Shown: positions 27,167 through 35,176, counted from the stretch's first letter. The stretch is DNA of 64,000 nucleotides from CAYQDB01 sp964416195 (GCA_964416195.1 CAYQDB010000012.1:4761-68760), one strand, 5' to 3'. Numbers and translations are program-made. Notes: generated by a model not told the origin, from the sequence alone.

Positions 27167-28150
27167 ATGAAATGGAAGTCACTGGCCATGCCTAAGGAAG
27201 TCGTCAGCGATCAATCTTCGACGACAGAAAACTACTCGCATTTTGTTGTCGAGCCCCTGGAGAGAGGTTATGGTACGACTCTCGGGAATAGCTTGCGCCG
27301 CGTTCTGCTGTCTTCAATTCAGGGTGGCGCAGTTGTGTCAGTGCGTATCAAAGGGTGCCTGCATGAGTTTTCGACAATTTCCGGGGTGTATGAAGACGTT
27401 ACTGACATCATCCTGAATGTCAAAAATATCCGTGTTCGCATGCACGCCGACGACATGCGTACGCTGATACTTAAAACCAATAGCAAGGGTAAGCTCACAG
27501 CCGGGATGTTTGAAGGCGACCCGGATGTGGAAATTCTGAATCCGGATTTGCACATTTGTGAGCTGACGGACGACATTGATTTTGAACTCGAGGTGGATAT
27601 TGATTCCGGTCGCGGTTACAACGTAGCCGAGCAGAACAAACGGCCTGATGCTCCAGCGGGAACAATATTTGTCGACTCGTTGTTCTCACCTGTCACCAAA
27701 GTCTCCTACCGCATGGAAAACACGCGCGTGGGACACAGAACGGATTATGACCGGTTGATTCTTGAGATCATGACCGATGGATCCATCACTCCGGAAGACG
27801 CTTTGAGTCATGCCGCCAAGCTGATCAAGGACCATCTTCGCTTGTTCATTCATATGGATGAGGAGGTCCTTGTAGAAGAAGAGCCTGAGGAGGATGAAGA
27901 AACCACCCGTATCCGCAATCTGTTGAGAACGCGTGTTGACGAACTTGAACTGTCTGTACGCTCTTCCAACTGCCTGCGAGCCGCCAACATTCAGGCTCTT
28001 CAGGACCTTGTAACCAAAACCGAAGCGGAGATGCTCAAGTATCGAAACTTCGGGCGTAAGTCGCTCAACGAAATCAACTCTATCCTGGAGGAGTTGAATC
28101 TGTCGCTTGGAATGGATATCTCCAAGTATGTTGAGCCGCAATCAAACTGA
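27167..28150 (+). CDS. rpoA: DNA-directed RNA polymerase subunit alpha
   Basis: Alpha subunit, 327 residues. ATG 27167 is chosen because GGAGG lies at 27151-27155; the frame is open six codons further up. The N-terminal dimerisation domain has FVVEPLERGYGTTLGNSLRRVLL. An acidic linker (about 235-248) precedes the C-terminal domain. That domain has ELELSVRSSNCLRAANI, containing the Arg equivalent to E. coli Arg265 that binds UP elements, and YRNFGRKSLNEI. Confidence 0.98.
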   Translation: MKWKSLAMPKEVVSDQSSTTENYSHFVVEPLERGYGTTLGNSLRRVLLSSIQGGAVVSVRIKGCLHEFSTISGVYEDVTDIILNVKNIRVRMHADDMRTLILKTNSKGKLTAGMFEGDPDVEILNPDLHICELTDDIDFELEVDIDSGRGYNVAEQNKRPDAPAGTIFVDSLFSPVTKVSYRMENTRVGHRTDYDRLILEIMTDGSITPEDALSHAAKLIKDHLRLFIHMDEEVLVEEEPEEDEETTRIRNLLRTRVDELELSVRSSNCLRAANIQALQDLVTKTEAEMLKYRNFGRKSLNEINSILEELNLSLGMDISKYVEPQSN

Positions 28151-28167
28151 GCCACTGTGAGCAAAAG

Positions 28168-28602
28168 ATGGGACATCGTGATAAAGTAAAGAAACTGGGA
28201 CGCACCAAACCACATCGGGAAGCGATGCTGGCCAATATGGCTATGTCGCTTTTCAATCACCGGCTTATTAAGACTACTGACGCCAGAGCTAAGGCGTTGA
28301 AGCCGCTGGTTGATCGTGTTATCTCCACGGCCAAGAAAGACACCTTGGCAGCCAAACGGCAGGTAGCAAGAACAATTCACCAGAAGCCGGTCTTCAAGAA
28401 GCTGTTTACGGAGATCGTCCCGCACTTCGCCGATCGCGATTCTGGATTCACGCGGATTGTGAAACTGGGCGTCCGCCGGGGCGATGGAGCTCCAATATCG
28501 GTCGTGGAGTTGTTAGTTCCCAAGCCGGTTGAAGAGGGCGACAAGAAGGGTAAGAAAGGCAAGAAGGGGAAGAAGATGGCCAAAAGTGCGTCTATGAAAT
28601 AA
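28168..28602 (+). CDS. rplQ: 50S ribosomal protein L17 with lysine-rich tail
   Basis: L17 (144 residues) ends the alpha cluster. The core begins MGHRDKVKKLGRTKPHREAM and has NMAMSLFNHRLIKTTDARAK. The last ~25 residues are a repetitive Lys/Gly stretch (KKGKKGKKGKK) not usual in the family. No clear intrinsic terminator follows directly; the first strong inverted repeats start about 150 bases downstream. Confidence 0.97.
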   Translation: MGHRDKVKKLGRTKPHREAMLANMAMSLFNHRLIKTTDARAKALKPLVDRVISTAKKDTLAAKRQVARTIHQKPVFKKLFTEIVPHFADRDSGFTRIVKLGVRRGDGAPISVVELLVPKPVEEGDKKGKKGKKGKKMAKSASMK

Positions 28603-28755
28603 TAGGCGCCAAAGGGGCTATCGGACGTTAGCACGCTGTCCATAGATTAGAGTTCTGAACTTTTCACTGTGGCGTTAGGCGATTCGAGGCTGTCTCATAG
28701 ATCTTATCTGACTGCATTTGAACCTCTGCTTTCATAAGTGCTTTTGTCGTAAGTC

Positions 28756-28818
28756 CGCGTAGCGGCAGGTTTTTTTCCTGCCGTTGGGATGGTGGGGGGC
28801 AAGCTCCAACCCTACGCG
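28756..28818. repeat. Nested inverted repeat with poly-T loop
   Basis: The outer arms CGCGTAG (28756-28762) and CTACGCG (28812-28818) enclose a perfect 7-bp hairpin, CGGCAGG and CCTGCCG, whose loop is seven Ts (28770-28776). A T-run inside the loop, not after the stem, is not a textbook terminator. It may be a degenerate copy of a dispersed element or a processing signal. Confidence 0.6.
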
Positions 28819-28892
28819 AGACAAAACAGTTGCCTTTAGGGACAGCCTCATTCTGCCTGACGCTTTCTTCGTGTAATAGTGTTTTGTGGGCG

Positions 28893-29032
28893 TGTTGAAA
28901 AACATAACAAGAATCATAGCGAGGAGTCCGCCTTTGGCGGACGACGCAGCTATTTCATTGGCATTCAATATCCGAGATTGCCACGTCCGCCTGCAGCGGA
29001 CTCGCAATGACGAGGAAAATACTTTTTCAACA
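28893..29032. repeat. Palindromic repeat copy 1 inside an outer inverted repeat
   Basis: The outer arms TGTTGAAAAA (28893-28902) and TTTTTCAACA (29023-29032) are perfect. Inside, 28914-29010 is a palindromic element with ends TCATAGCGAG and CTCGCAATGA and two internal GTCCGC/GCGGAC-type hairpins. Read on the minus strand, it matches the two 104-bp copies at 29742 and 46597 over the CGTCGTCCGCC...GGCGGAC half. It may work as a bidirectional terminator or transcript stabiliser behind the ribosomal operon (inference). Confidence 0.7.
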
Positions 29033-29099
29033 TTCCCTTCGTGTACTTGGTGATAGGCAGAGGCTTTGCGGGGCCCTCCTGACAGCTTGCTTTAACTGC

Positions 29100-29128
29100 T
29101 TGCTATTCGTTTTTGGATTTGGTATATA
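29100..29128 (+). promoter_or_regulatory. Possible sigma-70-type promoter
   Basis: TTGCTA (29100-29105), a 17-base spacer and TATATA (29123-29128) lie about 95 bases before the small membrane-protein gene. Four of six bases match the consensus in each box, so this is only a candidate. Confidence 0.3.
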
Positions 29129-29222
29129 GCGATACCGAGGGAATATCAAACATAACTGTGATACGATTGTGGAAACTATCGTGAAATCATGGAAACCCGA
29201 TTAAACACATGAGTGAGGAAAA

Positions 29223-29663
29223 ATGACTGAGGAAATTCAAAAGAAAGGGATGTCAAAAGGCTGTCTGGTGGCCCTTATTGTCGTCGGCGTTCTGGTTCTG
29301 TTGGTGATTATTGCCGGTGTCACCTGCTATTTCAAGAAAGACGATCTAGTCAGGTACGGTATGGCGACTATGGTCAATAGCGTCAAGATAAAACTGAGTG
29401 AAAGCCCGGCTACAGGTATTGATACCGCTCGTGTGAATGCTATTTCTGATGCCTTCGTTGAGAAGCTGAATGAATCTGAGATTGATTATGACAAGTACGG
29501 GCGCTTTGGTCAAACAGTCCAGGGTCTTATGACTGACAAGGAGATAGATTCCGCTGAAGCTGAACTGTTTGTGGGGGCTATGATCGATTACTTCCCCGAA
29601 CTGGAGCAGCTTGTGCCTGCGGTCGAGATTGAAGATACCACCTCTGTGCAGGATTCGATTTGA
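29223..29663 (+). CDS. Small membrane-anchored protein of unknown function
   Basis: 146 residues. A GAGGAA ribosome-binding site precedes ATG 29223. The first 12 residues are polar, then residues about 13-36 form one strongly hydrophobic segment (CLVALIVVGVLVLLVIIAGV). The remaining ~110 residues are mixed alpha-helical and acidic, with many Asp and Glu and no Cys beyond the membrane. The likely topology is a single anchor with a soluble C-terminal domain. I recognise no family. It stands alone between repeat-rich spacers and ends before a strong terminator at 29879. Confidence 0.75.
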   Translation: MTEEIQKKGMSKGCLVALIVVGVLVLLVIIAGVTCYFKKDDLVRYGMATMVNSVKIKLSESPATGIDTARVNAISDAFVEKLNESEIDYDKYGRFGQTVQGLMTDKEIDSAEAELFVGAMIDYFPELEQLVPAVEIEDTTSVQDSI

Positions 29664-29741
29664 TCAGAGTAACTGGTGTTTGATCTGGCTCATGAAACAC
29701 AGTAGGTCGAGGGCCTTACGAAGCCGTGCCAAAAGTACAGC

Positions 29742-29845
29742 GTCATCGCGAGCGACCGAAGGGAGCGTGGCGATCCCAATTATACAACTGTTTCCGGAGC
29801 AAGAGATTACCACGTCGTCCGCCCAAGGCGGACTTCTCGCAATGA
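29742..29845. repeat. 104-bp palindromic repeat, copy 2
   Basis: The element starts GTCATCGCGAG and ends CTCGCAATGA. Just inside the left end is GCGTGGCGATC, and on the right side AGATTACCACG, which are near complements. A GTCCGCC/GGCGGAC hairpin lies at the right. Its first 34 bases differ from the copy at 46597 by a single base. It is too short to code for anything. The symmetry suggests a REP- or MITE-like dispersed element. Confidence 0.75.
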
Positions 29846-29850
29846 AAGAA

Positions 29851-29974
29851 TTGTAGGTCGGGTTACGAACCCATCTTGGGCGGATAAGAAACCCGACAAT
29901 ATCTTTGGAAGCAAGTGTCGGGTTTTTTCGCTCTATCCGCCTCTGGCAGATTCCACTCAGAGGCCGACCTACAA
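29851..29974. repeat. Inverted-repeat element with TTGTAGGTCGG ends
   Basis: The outer arms TTGTAGGTCGG (29851-29861) and CCGACCTACAA (29964-29974) are perfect 11-bp complements. They enclose the nested terminator described separately. The element abuts the 104-bp repeat only five bases upstream, so two different repeat types have landed next to each other between genes. Confidence 0.7.
29879..29941 (+). terminator. Nested Rho-independent terminator
   Basis: A perfect 10-bp stem, AAACCCGACA (29889-29898) with TGTCGGGTTT (29916-29925), runs into six Ts (29923-29928). A second pair of arms, GGCGGATA (29879-29886) and TATCCGCC (29934-29941), closes around it. It would end transcription of the upstream membrane-protein gene before plsY. 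Confidence 0.75.
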
Positions 29975-30006
29975 GGCTCAGTTTTGAATGAGGTGATGTG
30001 GGTACG

Positions 30007-30666
30007 ATGGTAACTGTGTTGCCAATTCTTATTGCCTATTTGCTTGGAGGGATTCCTTTCGGTCTTATAGTCAGCCGCATCTTCGGAATCAAGGACATCA
30101 GGTCTCACGGATCCGGCAATATTGGCGCTACTAACGTTTGGCGTGTGATCGGTCCCAAGGCGGCGGTATGGGTTTACCTTGGTGATATCGGAAAGGGAGT
30201 CGCCGCGGTTGCTCTGGCAGGCTGCTTCGCGAGACATTTCGATACAGCGTTTTTGCAGATAGACACATTTCTGGTTATTTGTGCCCTGGCAGCGGTGCTG
30301 GGGCATCTATTTCCGGTCTATCTCGGTTTCAAAGGGGGCAAGGGTGTGAACACCGCTCTTGGCGCAATGATTATGCTATTACCACTTGAATCTTTGGCCG
30401 GATTTGTTATATTTATTATTGTAGTGGTGGCCAGCCGCTTTATATCGCTGGGTTCTATTGTAGGCGTAGTCGGCTTCTTTGTTATTGTAGCTGCAGAAAA
30501 GTACCTGATGGCGCGAGATATGGCGGCTATATATGTTTATCTGGCGGGTGCGTTGGCGGCGCTGATTGTCATAACCCACCGTCAAAACATATGCCGCCTG
30601 GTTTCCGGTACGGAAAATCGCTTCTCCTTGTCGACAAAGTCTGGGAAGGCAAGGTCTGATGTATGA
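30007..30666 (+). CDS. plsY: Glycerol-3-phosphate acyltransferase PlsY
   Basis: Inner-membrane enzyme that transfers the acyl group from acyl-phosphate to glycerol-3-phosphate, the first step of phospholipid synthesis. 219 residues with five or more hydrophobic segments. The family motifs GSGNIGATNVWR, HLFPVYLGFKGGKGVNTALG and ITHRQNI are present. ATG 30007 is chosen because GAGGTGAT at 29990-29997 is nine bases away; an in-frame GTG at 29998 is too close. It overlaps gpsA, which supplies its substrate. Confidence 0.95.
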   Translation: MVTVLPILIAYLLGGIPFGLIVSRIFGIKDIRSHGSGNIGATNVWRVIGPKAAVWVYLGDIGKGVAAVALAGCFARHFDTAFLQIDTFLVICALAAVLGHLFPVYLGFKGGKGVNTALGAMIMLLPLESLAGFVIFIIVVVASRFISLGSIVGVVGFFVIVAAEKYLMARDMAAIYVYLAGALAALIVITHRQNICRLVSGTENRFSLSTKSGKARSDV

Positions 30667-31666
30667 GAAGGTAGCTATACTTGGGGCAGGATCGTGGGGG
30701 ATGGCGATTGCCGGGCTTCTTTACAAAAAGGGGTTGGCAGTTACCCTGTGGGAATTCAATCGTCAAGACTACGAGAAACTGCGGGAGTTCCGTGGGCATC
30801 CTGACAAGCTCAAGGGATTTCAGCTTCCCGAGGCTGTGGCGGTTACCAATGACCTTCTGGAAGCCGTCGGTGGCAGCCGGCTCATTGTACTGGCGATTCC
30901 TTCGCAGTTCCTCCGCTCTGTGCTGGTGCGGCTGCCGGGGAAGCTTGATCCAGCAGCGGGGTTAGTTAACCTGGCCAAGGGGATAGAGACAAAAACATTG
31001 AAGCGGATGTCGGAAGTCATTGCCGAGGAGCTGCCCTCCTTGCAAGAACGAACCGTCACCCTGTCGGGGCCTTCGCACGCCGAGGAAGTAGTCGTTGACA
31101 TGCCGACCGCAGTTGTAGCCGCTGGCTGTGACGATAGATTTATCACGCAGGTTCAAGAGACATTCAGCAATCGCTTCTTCCGCGTGTACAAAAGCGATGA
31201 CCTGATCGGCGTCGAGCTGGGCGGATCGCTGAAGAACATTATTGCTATCGCGGCTGGCATTGCCGATGGCCTGGGAATGGGGGACAATACCAGAGGGGCT
31301 ATTATTACGCGTGGGCTGGCTGAAATAACGCGGCTGGGGGTGGCTCTCGGCGCTCGGGCGGAAACCTTCGCCGGCCTGTCGGGAATAGGTGATCTTGTGA
31401 CTACCTGCACCTCCCGGCATAGCCGGAACCGTTACGTTGGGGAGAAAATTGGACAGGGGAAAAGTCTTAGTGACATATTGACAGGGATGCACATGGTTGC
31501 AGAAGGAGTGGAGACCACTCGGTCCGGCTATGAGTTGGCCAGGACACATAATATTGAAATGCCCATAACAGGGGAAGTGTTTTCGGTTCTCTTTGAAGAT
31601 AAACCTCCGTCGGCAACGGTTGAGGAGCTGATGGGCAGGGAGTTGAAAGCTGAGATATGGCGGTGA
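30659..31666 (+). CDS. gpsA: Glycerol-3-phosphate dehydrogenase, NAD(P)+
   Basis: Reduces dihydroxyacetone phosphate to sn-glycerol-3-phosphate for phospholipids. 335 residues. The N-terminal Rossmann motif is GAGSWGMAIAGLL. The catalytic lysine lies in ELGGSLKNIIAIAAG. FAGLSGIGDLVTTCTSRHSRNR is the substrate-site signature. It overlaps plsY by eight bases, so reduction and acylation of the same metabolite are encoded together. Confidence 0.97.
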   Translation: MYEKVAILGAGSWGMAIAGLLYKKGLAVTLWEFNRQDYEKLREFRGHPDKLKGFQLPEAVAVTNDLLEAVGGSRLIVLAIPSQFLRSVLVRLPGKLDPAAGLVNLAKGIETKTLKRMSEVIAEELPSLQERTVTLSGPSHAEEVVVDMPTAVVAAGCDDRFITQVQETFSNRFFRVYKSDDLIGVELGGSLKNIIAIAAGIADGLGMGDNTRGAIITRGLAEITRLGVALGARAETFAGLSGIGDLVTTCTSRHSRNRYVGEKIGQGKSLSDILTGMHMVAEGVETTRSGYELARTHNIEMPITGEVFSVLFEDKPPSATVEELMGRELKAEIWR

Positions 31667-31693
31667 ACAAGGATGATAAGAGAGGGGATTGAG

Positions 31694-32044
31694 TTGAGCA
31701 AGAGCAGCAACAACGACAAGCTTTACTATTCGATCAGCGAGGTTTCTCGTATGACAAGCCTGGAGCCGTATGTGCTCAGGTATTGGGAGAAAGAGTTCAC
31801 AATTCTCAAACCCAAGAAGAACCGGGGTGGCAACCGGACCTACACTGAAAAAGATATAGAGCTGATCAATCGTATCAAGCATCTCAGAAGCAAAGAGAAA
31901 CTGACGATTGCCGGAGCGCGAACCAAGCTCATGATGAAGCGCCCCGGTGAAGCGAAAACAACCATGATCAACTCTGCGCGAACCAGGACACTTATCGGGC
32001 GGATAAGAAAGGAAATCGAGGACTTGCTTCGTTTTTTCCCTTGA
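31694..32044 (+). CDS. MerR-family transcriptional regulator
   Basis: 116 residues. The winged-helix N-terminus reads YYSISEVSRMTSLEPYVLRYWEKEF, the usual MerR pattern, followed by KKNRGGNRTYTEKDIELINRIKHL. Only a short coiled tail follows and there is no effector domain, as in the short MlrA/HspR-like members often found near gpsA or tRNA genes. TTG 31694 is preferred, with GAGGGG at 31682-31687; ATG 31673 is too close to its only purine-rich stretch. The regulated genes are unknown. Confidence 0.85.
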   Translation: MSKSSNNDKLYYSISEVSRMTSLEPYVLRYWEKEFTILKPKKNRGGNRTYTEKDIELINRIKHLRSKEKLTIAGARTKLMMKRPGEAKTTMINSARTRTLIGRIRKEIEDLLRFFP

Positions 32045-32102
32045 GTTTTGGTCGTTCTTACGTAGATTTGAAGAAACTACCGGCTATGAAGAGACCTTGG
32101 GT

Positions 32103-32180
32103 CGGAGCGTGGCGCAGTATGGTTAGCGCACTCGCTTGGGGTGCGAGAGGTCGGCCGTTCAAATCGGCTCGCTCCGACCA
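32103..32180 (+). tRNA. tRNA-Pro (anticodon GGG)
   Basis: A cloverleaf can be folded by hand. The acceptor stem is CGGAGCG with CGCTCCG. The D arm is GCGCAGTATGGTTAGCGC. The anticodon stem CTCGC/GCGAG holds the loop TTGGGGT, giving anticodon GGG. The T arm is GGCCG, TTCAAAT, CGGCT. Discriminator A (32177) and CCA (32178-32180) are encoded. It reads CCC and CCU. Confidence 0.95.
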
Positions 32181-32246
32181 TTCGTTTCCCCTACCGTCGG
32201 AGCCTGTTTTTATACGGCTGGCGGTCCGTTTTGCTTGTCGAGTAAT

Positions 32247-32927
32247 ATGTCGGAACTGAATCAGTACACTACTCTCGTGTTGGTGCCTGCTTATAACGCT
32301 GCCATATACCTCCCCGAACTCATCGCCAGGATTAAGAAGTTCGTCAGCGACGAACACTTCCTCATAGTTAACGACGGTTCTACGGATGAAACCGCCACGA
32401 TTCTAAAAGAGTGCGATATAAACTACATATCGTTTAAGCAGAACCGCGGCAAGGGAGCAGCCCTTAAAGCCGGTTTTGAGTACACCATGCGACATGGCTA
32501 CCGTTCAGTGTTAACTATTGATGCTGATCTTCAGCATCTTCCTGAAGAAATCCCCAGCTTCTTAGCGCTTGACAACGGGGAACGAGTGCTTATCGGCACG
32601 CGCGACATCTCGTTGAAACGCATGCCCTTTCTCCGATGGCTGACAAACAACCTGACTTCTCTCATCATATCAGTATTCTCAAGTCAGCGGATCAGGGACA
32701 GCCAGTCGGGATACAGATTGATTCCGACAAGTGTCCTGAAGGCGATTTGTCTGAAAAGTGTGAACTACGATTTTGAATCGGAATTGCTTTTCAAGGCCGG
32801 GGCGCTCGGTTGCGCTATTATCGAGGTCCCGATTTCGACAGTCTATGAAGGTTCTCATTCCTACATCAACCCTCTGAGTGATACGCTCCGCTTCATCAGG
32901 CAGATATTCGGTCGGGTATGCGCCTGA
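32247..32927 (+). CDS. Family 2 glycosyltransferase, dolichol-phosphate-mannose-synthase type
   Basis: 226 residues, GT-A fold. TLVLVPAYNAA opens the nucleotide-sugar site, IVNDGSTDET follows, then the DxD-type metal site in LTIDADLQHLPEE, and later RDSQSGYRLIP. No C-terminal membrane segments are visible, so it is a cytosolic, lipid-phosphate-dependent transferase of the DPM1/PglI kind at most. The exact donor and acceptor cannot be told. ATG 32247 is used; the open frame upstream runs through the tRNA-Pro gene and is not coding. The ribosome-binding site is weak. Confidence 0.88.
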   Translation: MSELNQYTTLVLVPAYNAAIYLPELIARIKKFVSDEHFLIVNDGSTDETATILKECDINYISFKQNRGKGAALKAGFEYTMRHGYRSVLTIDADLQHLPEEIPSFLALDNGERVLIGTRDISLKRMPFLRWLTNNLTSLIISVFSSQRIRDSQSGYRLIPTSVLKAICLKSVNYDFESELLFKAGALGCAIIEVPISTVYEGSHSYINPLSDTLRFIRQIFGRVCA

Positions 32928-33038
32928 AGGGGTGTTCTATTACGAGAGAAGTACGTCAAAAGCCCCTGCACGATGGCCTTTCCAGTTGAGTTACTTACCG
33001 GCTCGAAAAGAAAATCCCCGAAACGGAAGATTTTGCGC

Positions 33039-33066
33039 TTGACAATCGTGGAGGGTAAGATATGAT
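33039..33066 (+). promoter_or_regulatory. Near-consensus sigma-70 promoter
   Basis: TTGACA (33039-33044), a 16-base spacer and TATGAT (33061-33066), an 11 of 12 match. It lies about 125 bases before the nuclease gene at 33191, leaving a leader of roughly 115 bases with an AAGGAGG-type ribosome-binding site near 33179. The nuclease gene thus seems to be transcribed on its own. Confidence 0.65.
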
Positions 33067-33190
33067 AAGTTTTGGATTGGTGATAAGAGGCCGCTACTTG
33101 CCTAGGTGCCTTATACTGCAGTTTCGCGGCCCAAGGATGTTATGAGGAAACCATACAAAGGTTAGGCATCAGGCGATTAAGGAGGACAAC

Positions 33191-34027
33191 ATGACACAGG
33201 CAATCCATCAGGACAAATCCACAGTGGATGCGGCCCCTGGTAATGAGCAATTGTCATTCTGTGACGCGGCCGAACGTATCATTAGGCGTGAAGGCAAACC
33301 GATGAGCCACCGGGAACTCGCTCAAAAGGCGGTTACCGAGGGACTGATTCAAACTGAATCAGAGACGCCCGAGATTTCCATGCACGTCTCTATACGCAGC
33401 GAGATGAAACGTCGAAATCAGCGCGGTGAACCTCAGCGGTTTTCCTTTCTCGGCAACGGAATGTTCACGCTCCTTGACCTGATCAGTGGCCCACCCACCA
33501 AGAAGACCAAGACCGCAGTCGAGCAAGTGCGCGAATCTCTGAGAGAAGCTTGTGACGACCTCTACAAGAAGCTAATAACTGGAAACCATGGCAGCGACTT
33601 CGAGACAATGATCGCTGACCTCCTTGTCTCGATGGGGTACCAGAGTGTCGAAGTCATCGGTGGAAAGGATGATCAAGGAGTAGACATCCTCTGCGAAAAG
33701 CAAGATGGGATAACAAGGATACGTGTGGCCATCCAATGCAAGTGTAGGTCGTTGACCAACAAGATCGGACCGAAGGATATTAGCACCCTCCGCGACAACC
33801 TCTCGACCTATCAATGTCAGCAAGGAATCCTAATCACAACCAGTCAGTTGAACGAAATCGCAAAGGCGAAGGGGAAAGAAGCGGGGAAAGAGCCAATACA
33901 CTACATTGAGCATGATGAGATACTCGACCTACTCGCAGCGCACGGGATTGGTATCCGCAGCGAGGCAATCAAGTATTACCAGATCGATGTTTCGCAATAC
34001 GACTTCTTGAAACCAGTTACCTCATAG
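33191..34027 (+). CDS. HARE-HTH domain fused to Mrr-type restriction endonuclease
   Basis: 278 residues. Residues about 20-97 fit a HARE-HTH winged helix (FCDAAERIIRREGKPMSHREL, ending GNGMFTLLD), a domain linked in the literature to reading modified DNA or chromatin. Residues about 120-255 are an Mrr-like nuclease: FETMIADLLVSMGYQ, then GGKDDQGVDI with Asp165, then IQCK with Gln182 and Lys184, matching the D-(Q/E)xK catalytic pattern. It probably cleaves modified DNA (type IV restriction) or acts in defence. It is a single gene with its own promoter, between two tRNA-Pro genes. Function is inferred from domains only. Confidence 0.85.
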   Translation: MTQAIHQDKSTVDAAPGNEQLSFCDAAERIIRREGKPMSHRELAQKAVTEGLIQTESETPEISMHVSIRSEMKRRNQRGEPQRFSFLGNGMFTLLDLISGPPTKKTKTAVEQVRESLREACDDLYKKLITGNHGSDFETMIADLLVSMGYQSVEVIGGKDDQGVDILCEKQDGITRIRVAIQCKCRSLTNKIGPKDISTLRDNLSTYQCQQGILITTSQLNEIAKAKGKEAGKEPIHYIEHDEILDLLAAHGIGIRSEAIKYYQIDVSQYDFLKPVTS

Positions 34028-34081
34028 CTTGCTATGGGTAGTCTCGAATAAGGTAGATTGTTCTCGTAATCTTGACGCCAT

Positions 34082-34130
34082 GCACAGCAAGCTGTGCGGC
34101 ACCGAGAACGGGCAGATGTGGACATCTGCC
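34082..34130. repeat. Two adjacent short hairpins
   Basis: GCACAGC (34082-34088) pairs with GCTGTGC (34091-34097). GGCAGATGT (34111-34119) pairs with ACATCTGCC (34122-34130). Both stems are perfect with 2-base loops, so cruciform or transcript structure is likely. They lie between the nuclease gene and surE, with no T-run. They may be a degraded dispersed element; a similar but imperfect GGCAGAATTGGACATCCGCC appears near 52223. Confidence 0.55.
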
Positions 34131-34211
34131 GATCACAATAATCCGCCGGCCACAGAACATCGGCCCCTACACCGGGGGATTGAGTAGTCATGGTGATGTC
34201 AGGGACGAAGA

Positions 34212-34985
34212 TTGAGGTATCAGGTGCATAGGAAGAAGCGTCTACTGCTGACCAATGATGATGGCTATCTCTCTGATGGTATCAATATCCTGTTCAAGGC
34301 GCTGCAGAAAACGGCGGATGTGTTCATCGTGGCTCCCGACCGTGAGCAGTCTGCCAGTTCACATTCGCTTACATTGAAACGACCTCTTCGGGTGCATAAG
34401 CTGGGCTCGCGTCGATATGCTATTGATGGTACCCCAACTGACTGCGTTATGCTGGCGGTCCATCTCTTTTTCAAGCGCAGGAAACCGGATATGATCATCT
34501 CTGGAATCAACCATGGGGCGAACATGGGAGAGGATGTTACCTACTCCGGCACAGTGGCGGCGGCCATTGAAGGGTCGATTCTGGGGATCCCGTCAATATC
34601 AGTTTCGATGGCAAACTGGGAGCCGGGAACGCCGATGGTGCGGGCTGCCAGGTTCGTCGTCAAGCTGGTCGAATTCTACCATAAGCTCAATCTCGATCCA
34701 AGTACTTTCTTGAACGTCAATCTCCCTCGTGATTATGGCCAGCCCTACCGAAAGTATGAGTTCACCGGATTAGGGGCTCGTTTGTACAAAGATTACGTTA
34801 TTCATAAAACTGATCCGAGAGGCAAAGCCTACTACTGGATAGGCGGCCACGCCACATGGAAGACGACCAGGGGCTCCGACTTTGAGGCAGTGCAGCGTCG
34901 AGCTGTCTCTATTACTCCTTTGAAATTGAAATTCACTGACGGAGACTCCCTTCGGCGGTTGCAAGGTCTCAAGTTGAGGCTGTGA
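34212..34985 (+). CDS. surE: 5'-nucleotidase SurE
   Basis: Metal-dependent nucleoside-5'-monophosphate phosphatase. 257 residues. The metal site LLTNDDGYLSDGI and the SGINHGANMGEDVTYSGTV block are the SurE signatures; APDREQSASSHS and IDGTPTDCV also match. TTG 34212 with AGGGA at 34201-34205 decides the start. The spacer to tRNA-Pro(CGG) holds nothing recognised. Confidence 0.96.
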   Translation: MRYQVHRKKRLLLTNDDGYLSDGINILFKALQKTADVFIVAPDREQSASSHSLTLKRPLRVHKLGSRRYAIDGTPTDCVMLAVHLFFKRRKPDMIISGINHGANMGEDVTYSGTVAAAIEGSILGIPSISVSMANWEPGTPMVRAARFVVKLVEFYHKLNLDPSTFLNVNLPRDYGQPYRKYEFTGLGARLYKDYVIHKTDPRGKAYYWIGGHATWKTTRGSDFEAVQRRAVSITPLKLKFTDGDSLRRLQGLKLRL

Positions 34986-35102
34986 GGTCTGGTGGCACCC
35001 CGGTTGAGATTGCGCCATCTCGACAGGGACAGATTGTGAAGATAAAAACATTGACAATGGCTGAATAGGTAGTATCATGGAAATTCATGAAGCCATAAGA
35101 GT

Positions 35103-35176
35103 CGGGGCGTAGCGCAGTATGGTAGCGCACTTGGTTCGGGACTAAGGAGTCGCTGGTTCAAATCCAGTCGCCCCGA
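35103..35176 (+). tRNA. tRNA-Pro (anticodon CGG)
   Basis: The acceptor stem is CGGGGCG with CGCCCCG. The D arm is GCGCAGTATGGTAGCGC. The anticodon stem CTTGG/CTAAG contains one G-U pair and holds loop TTCGGGA, so the anticodon is CGG. The T arm is GCTGG, TTCAAAT, CCAGT. Discriminator A is at 35176; CCA is not encoded. A run of five Ts follows directly and may end transcription. It reads CCG and complements the GGG isoacceptor 2.9 kb upstream. Confidence 0.95.

Larger units (their letters stand above)
28603..29222 (+). other. 620-bp gap without genes, rich in inverted repeats
   Basis: No convincing coding frame lies between rplQ and the next gene. The gap holds a small nested inverted repeat (28756-28818), a larger one (28893-29032) that includes a dispersed palindromic element, and a possible promoter at 29100-29128. 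The inverted repeats are the best candidates for ending the ribosomal transcript. Confidence 0.6.
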
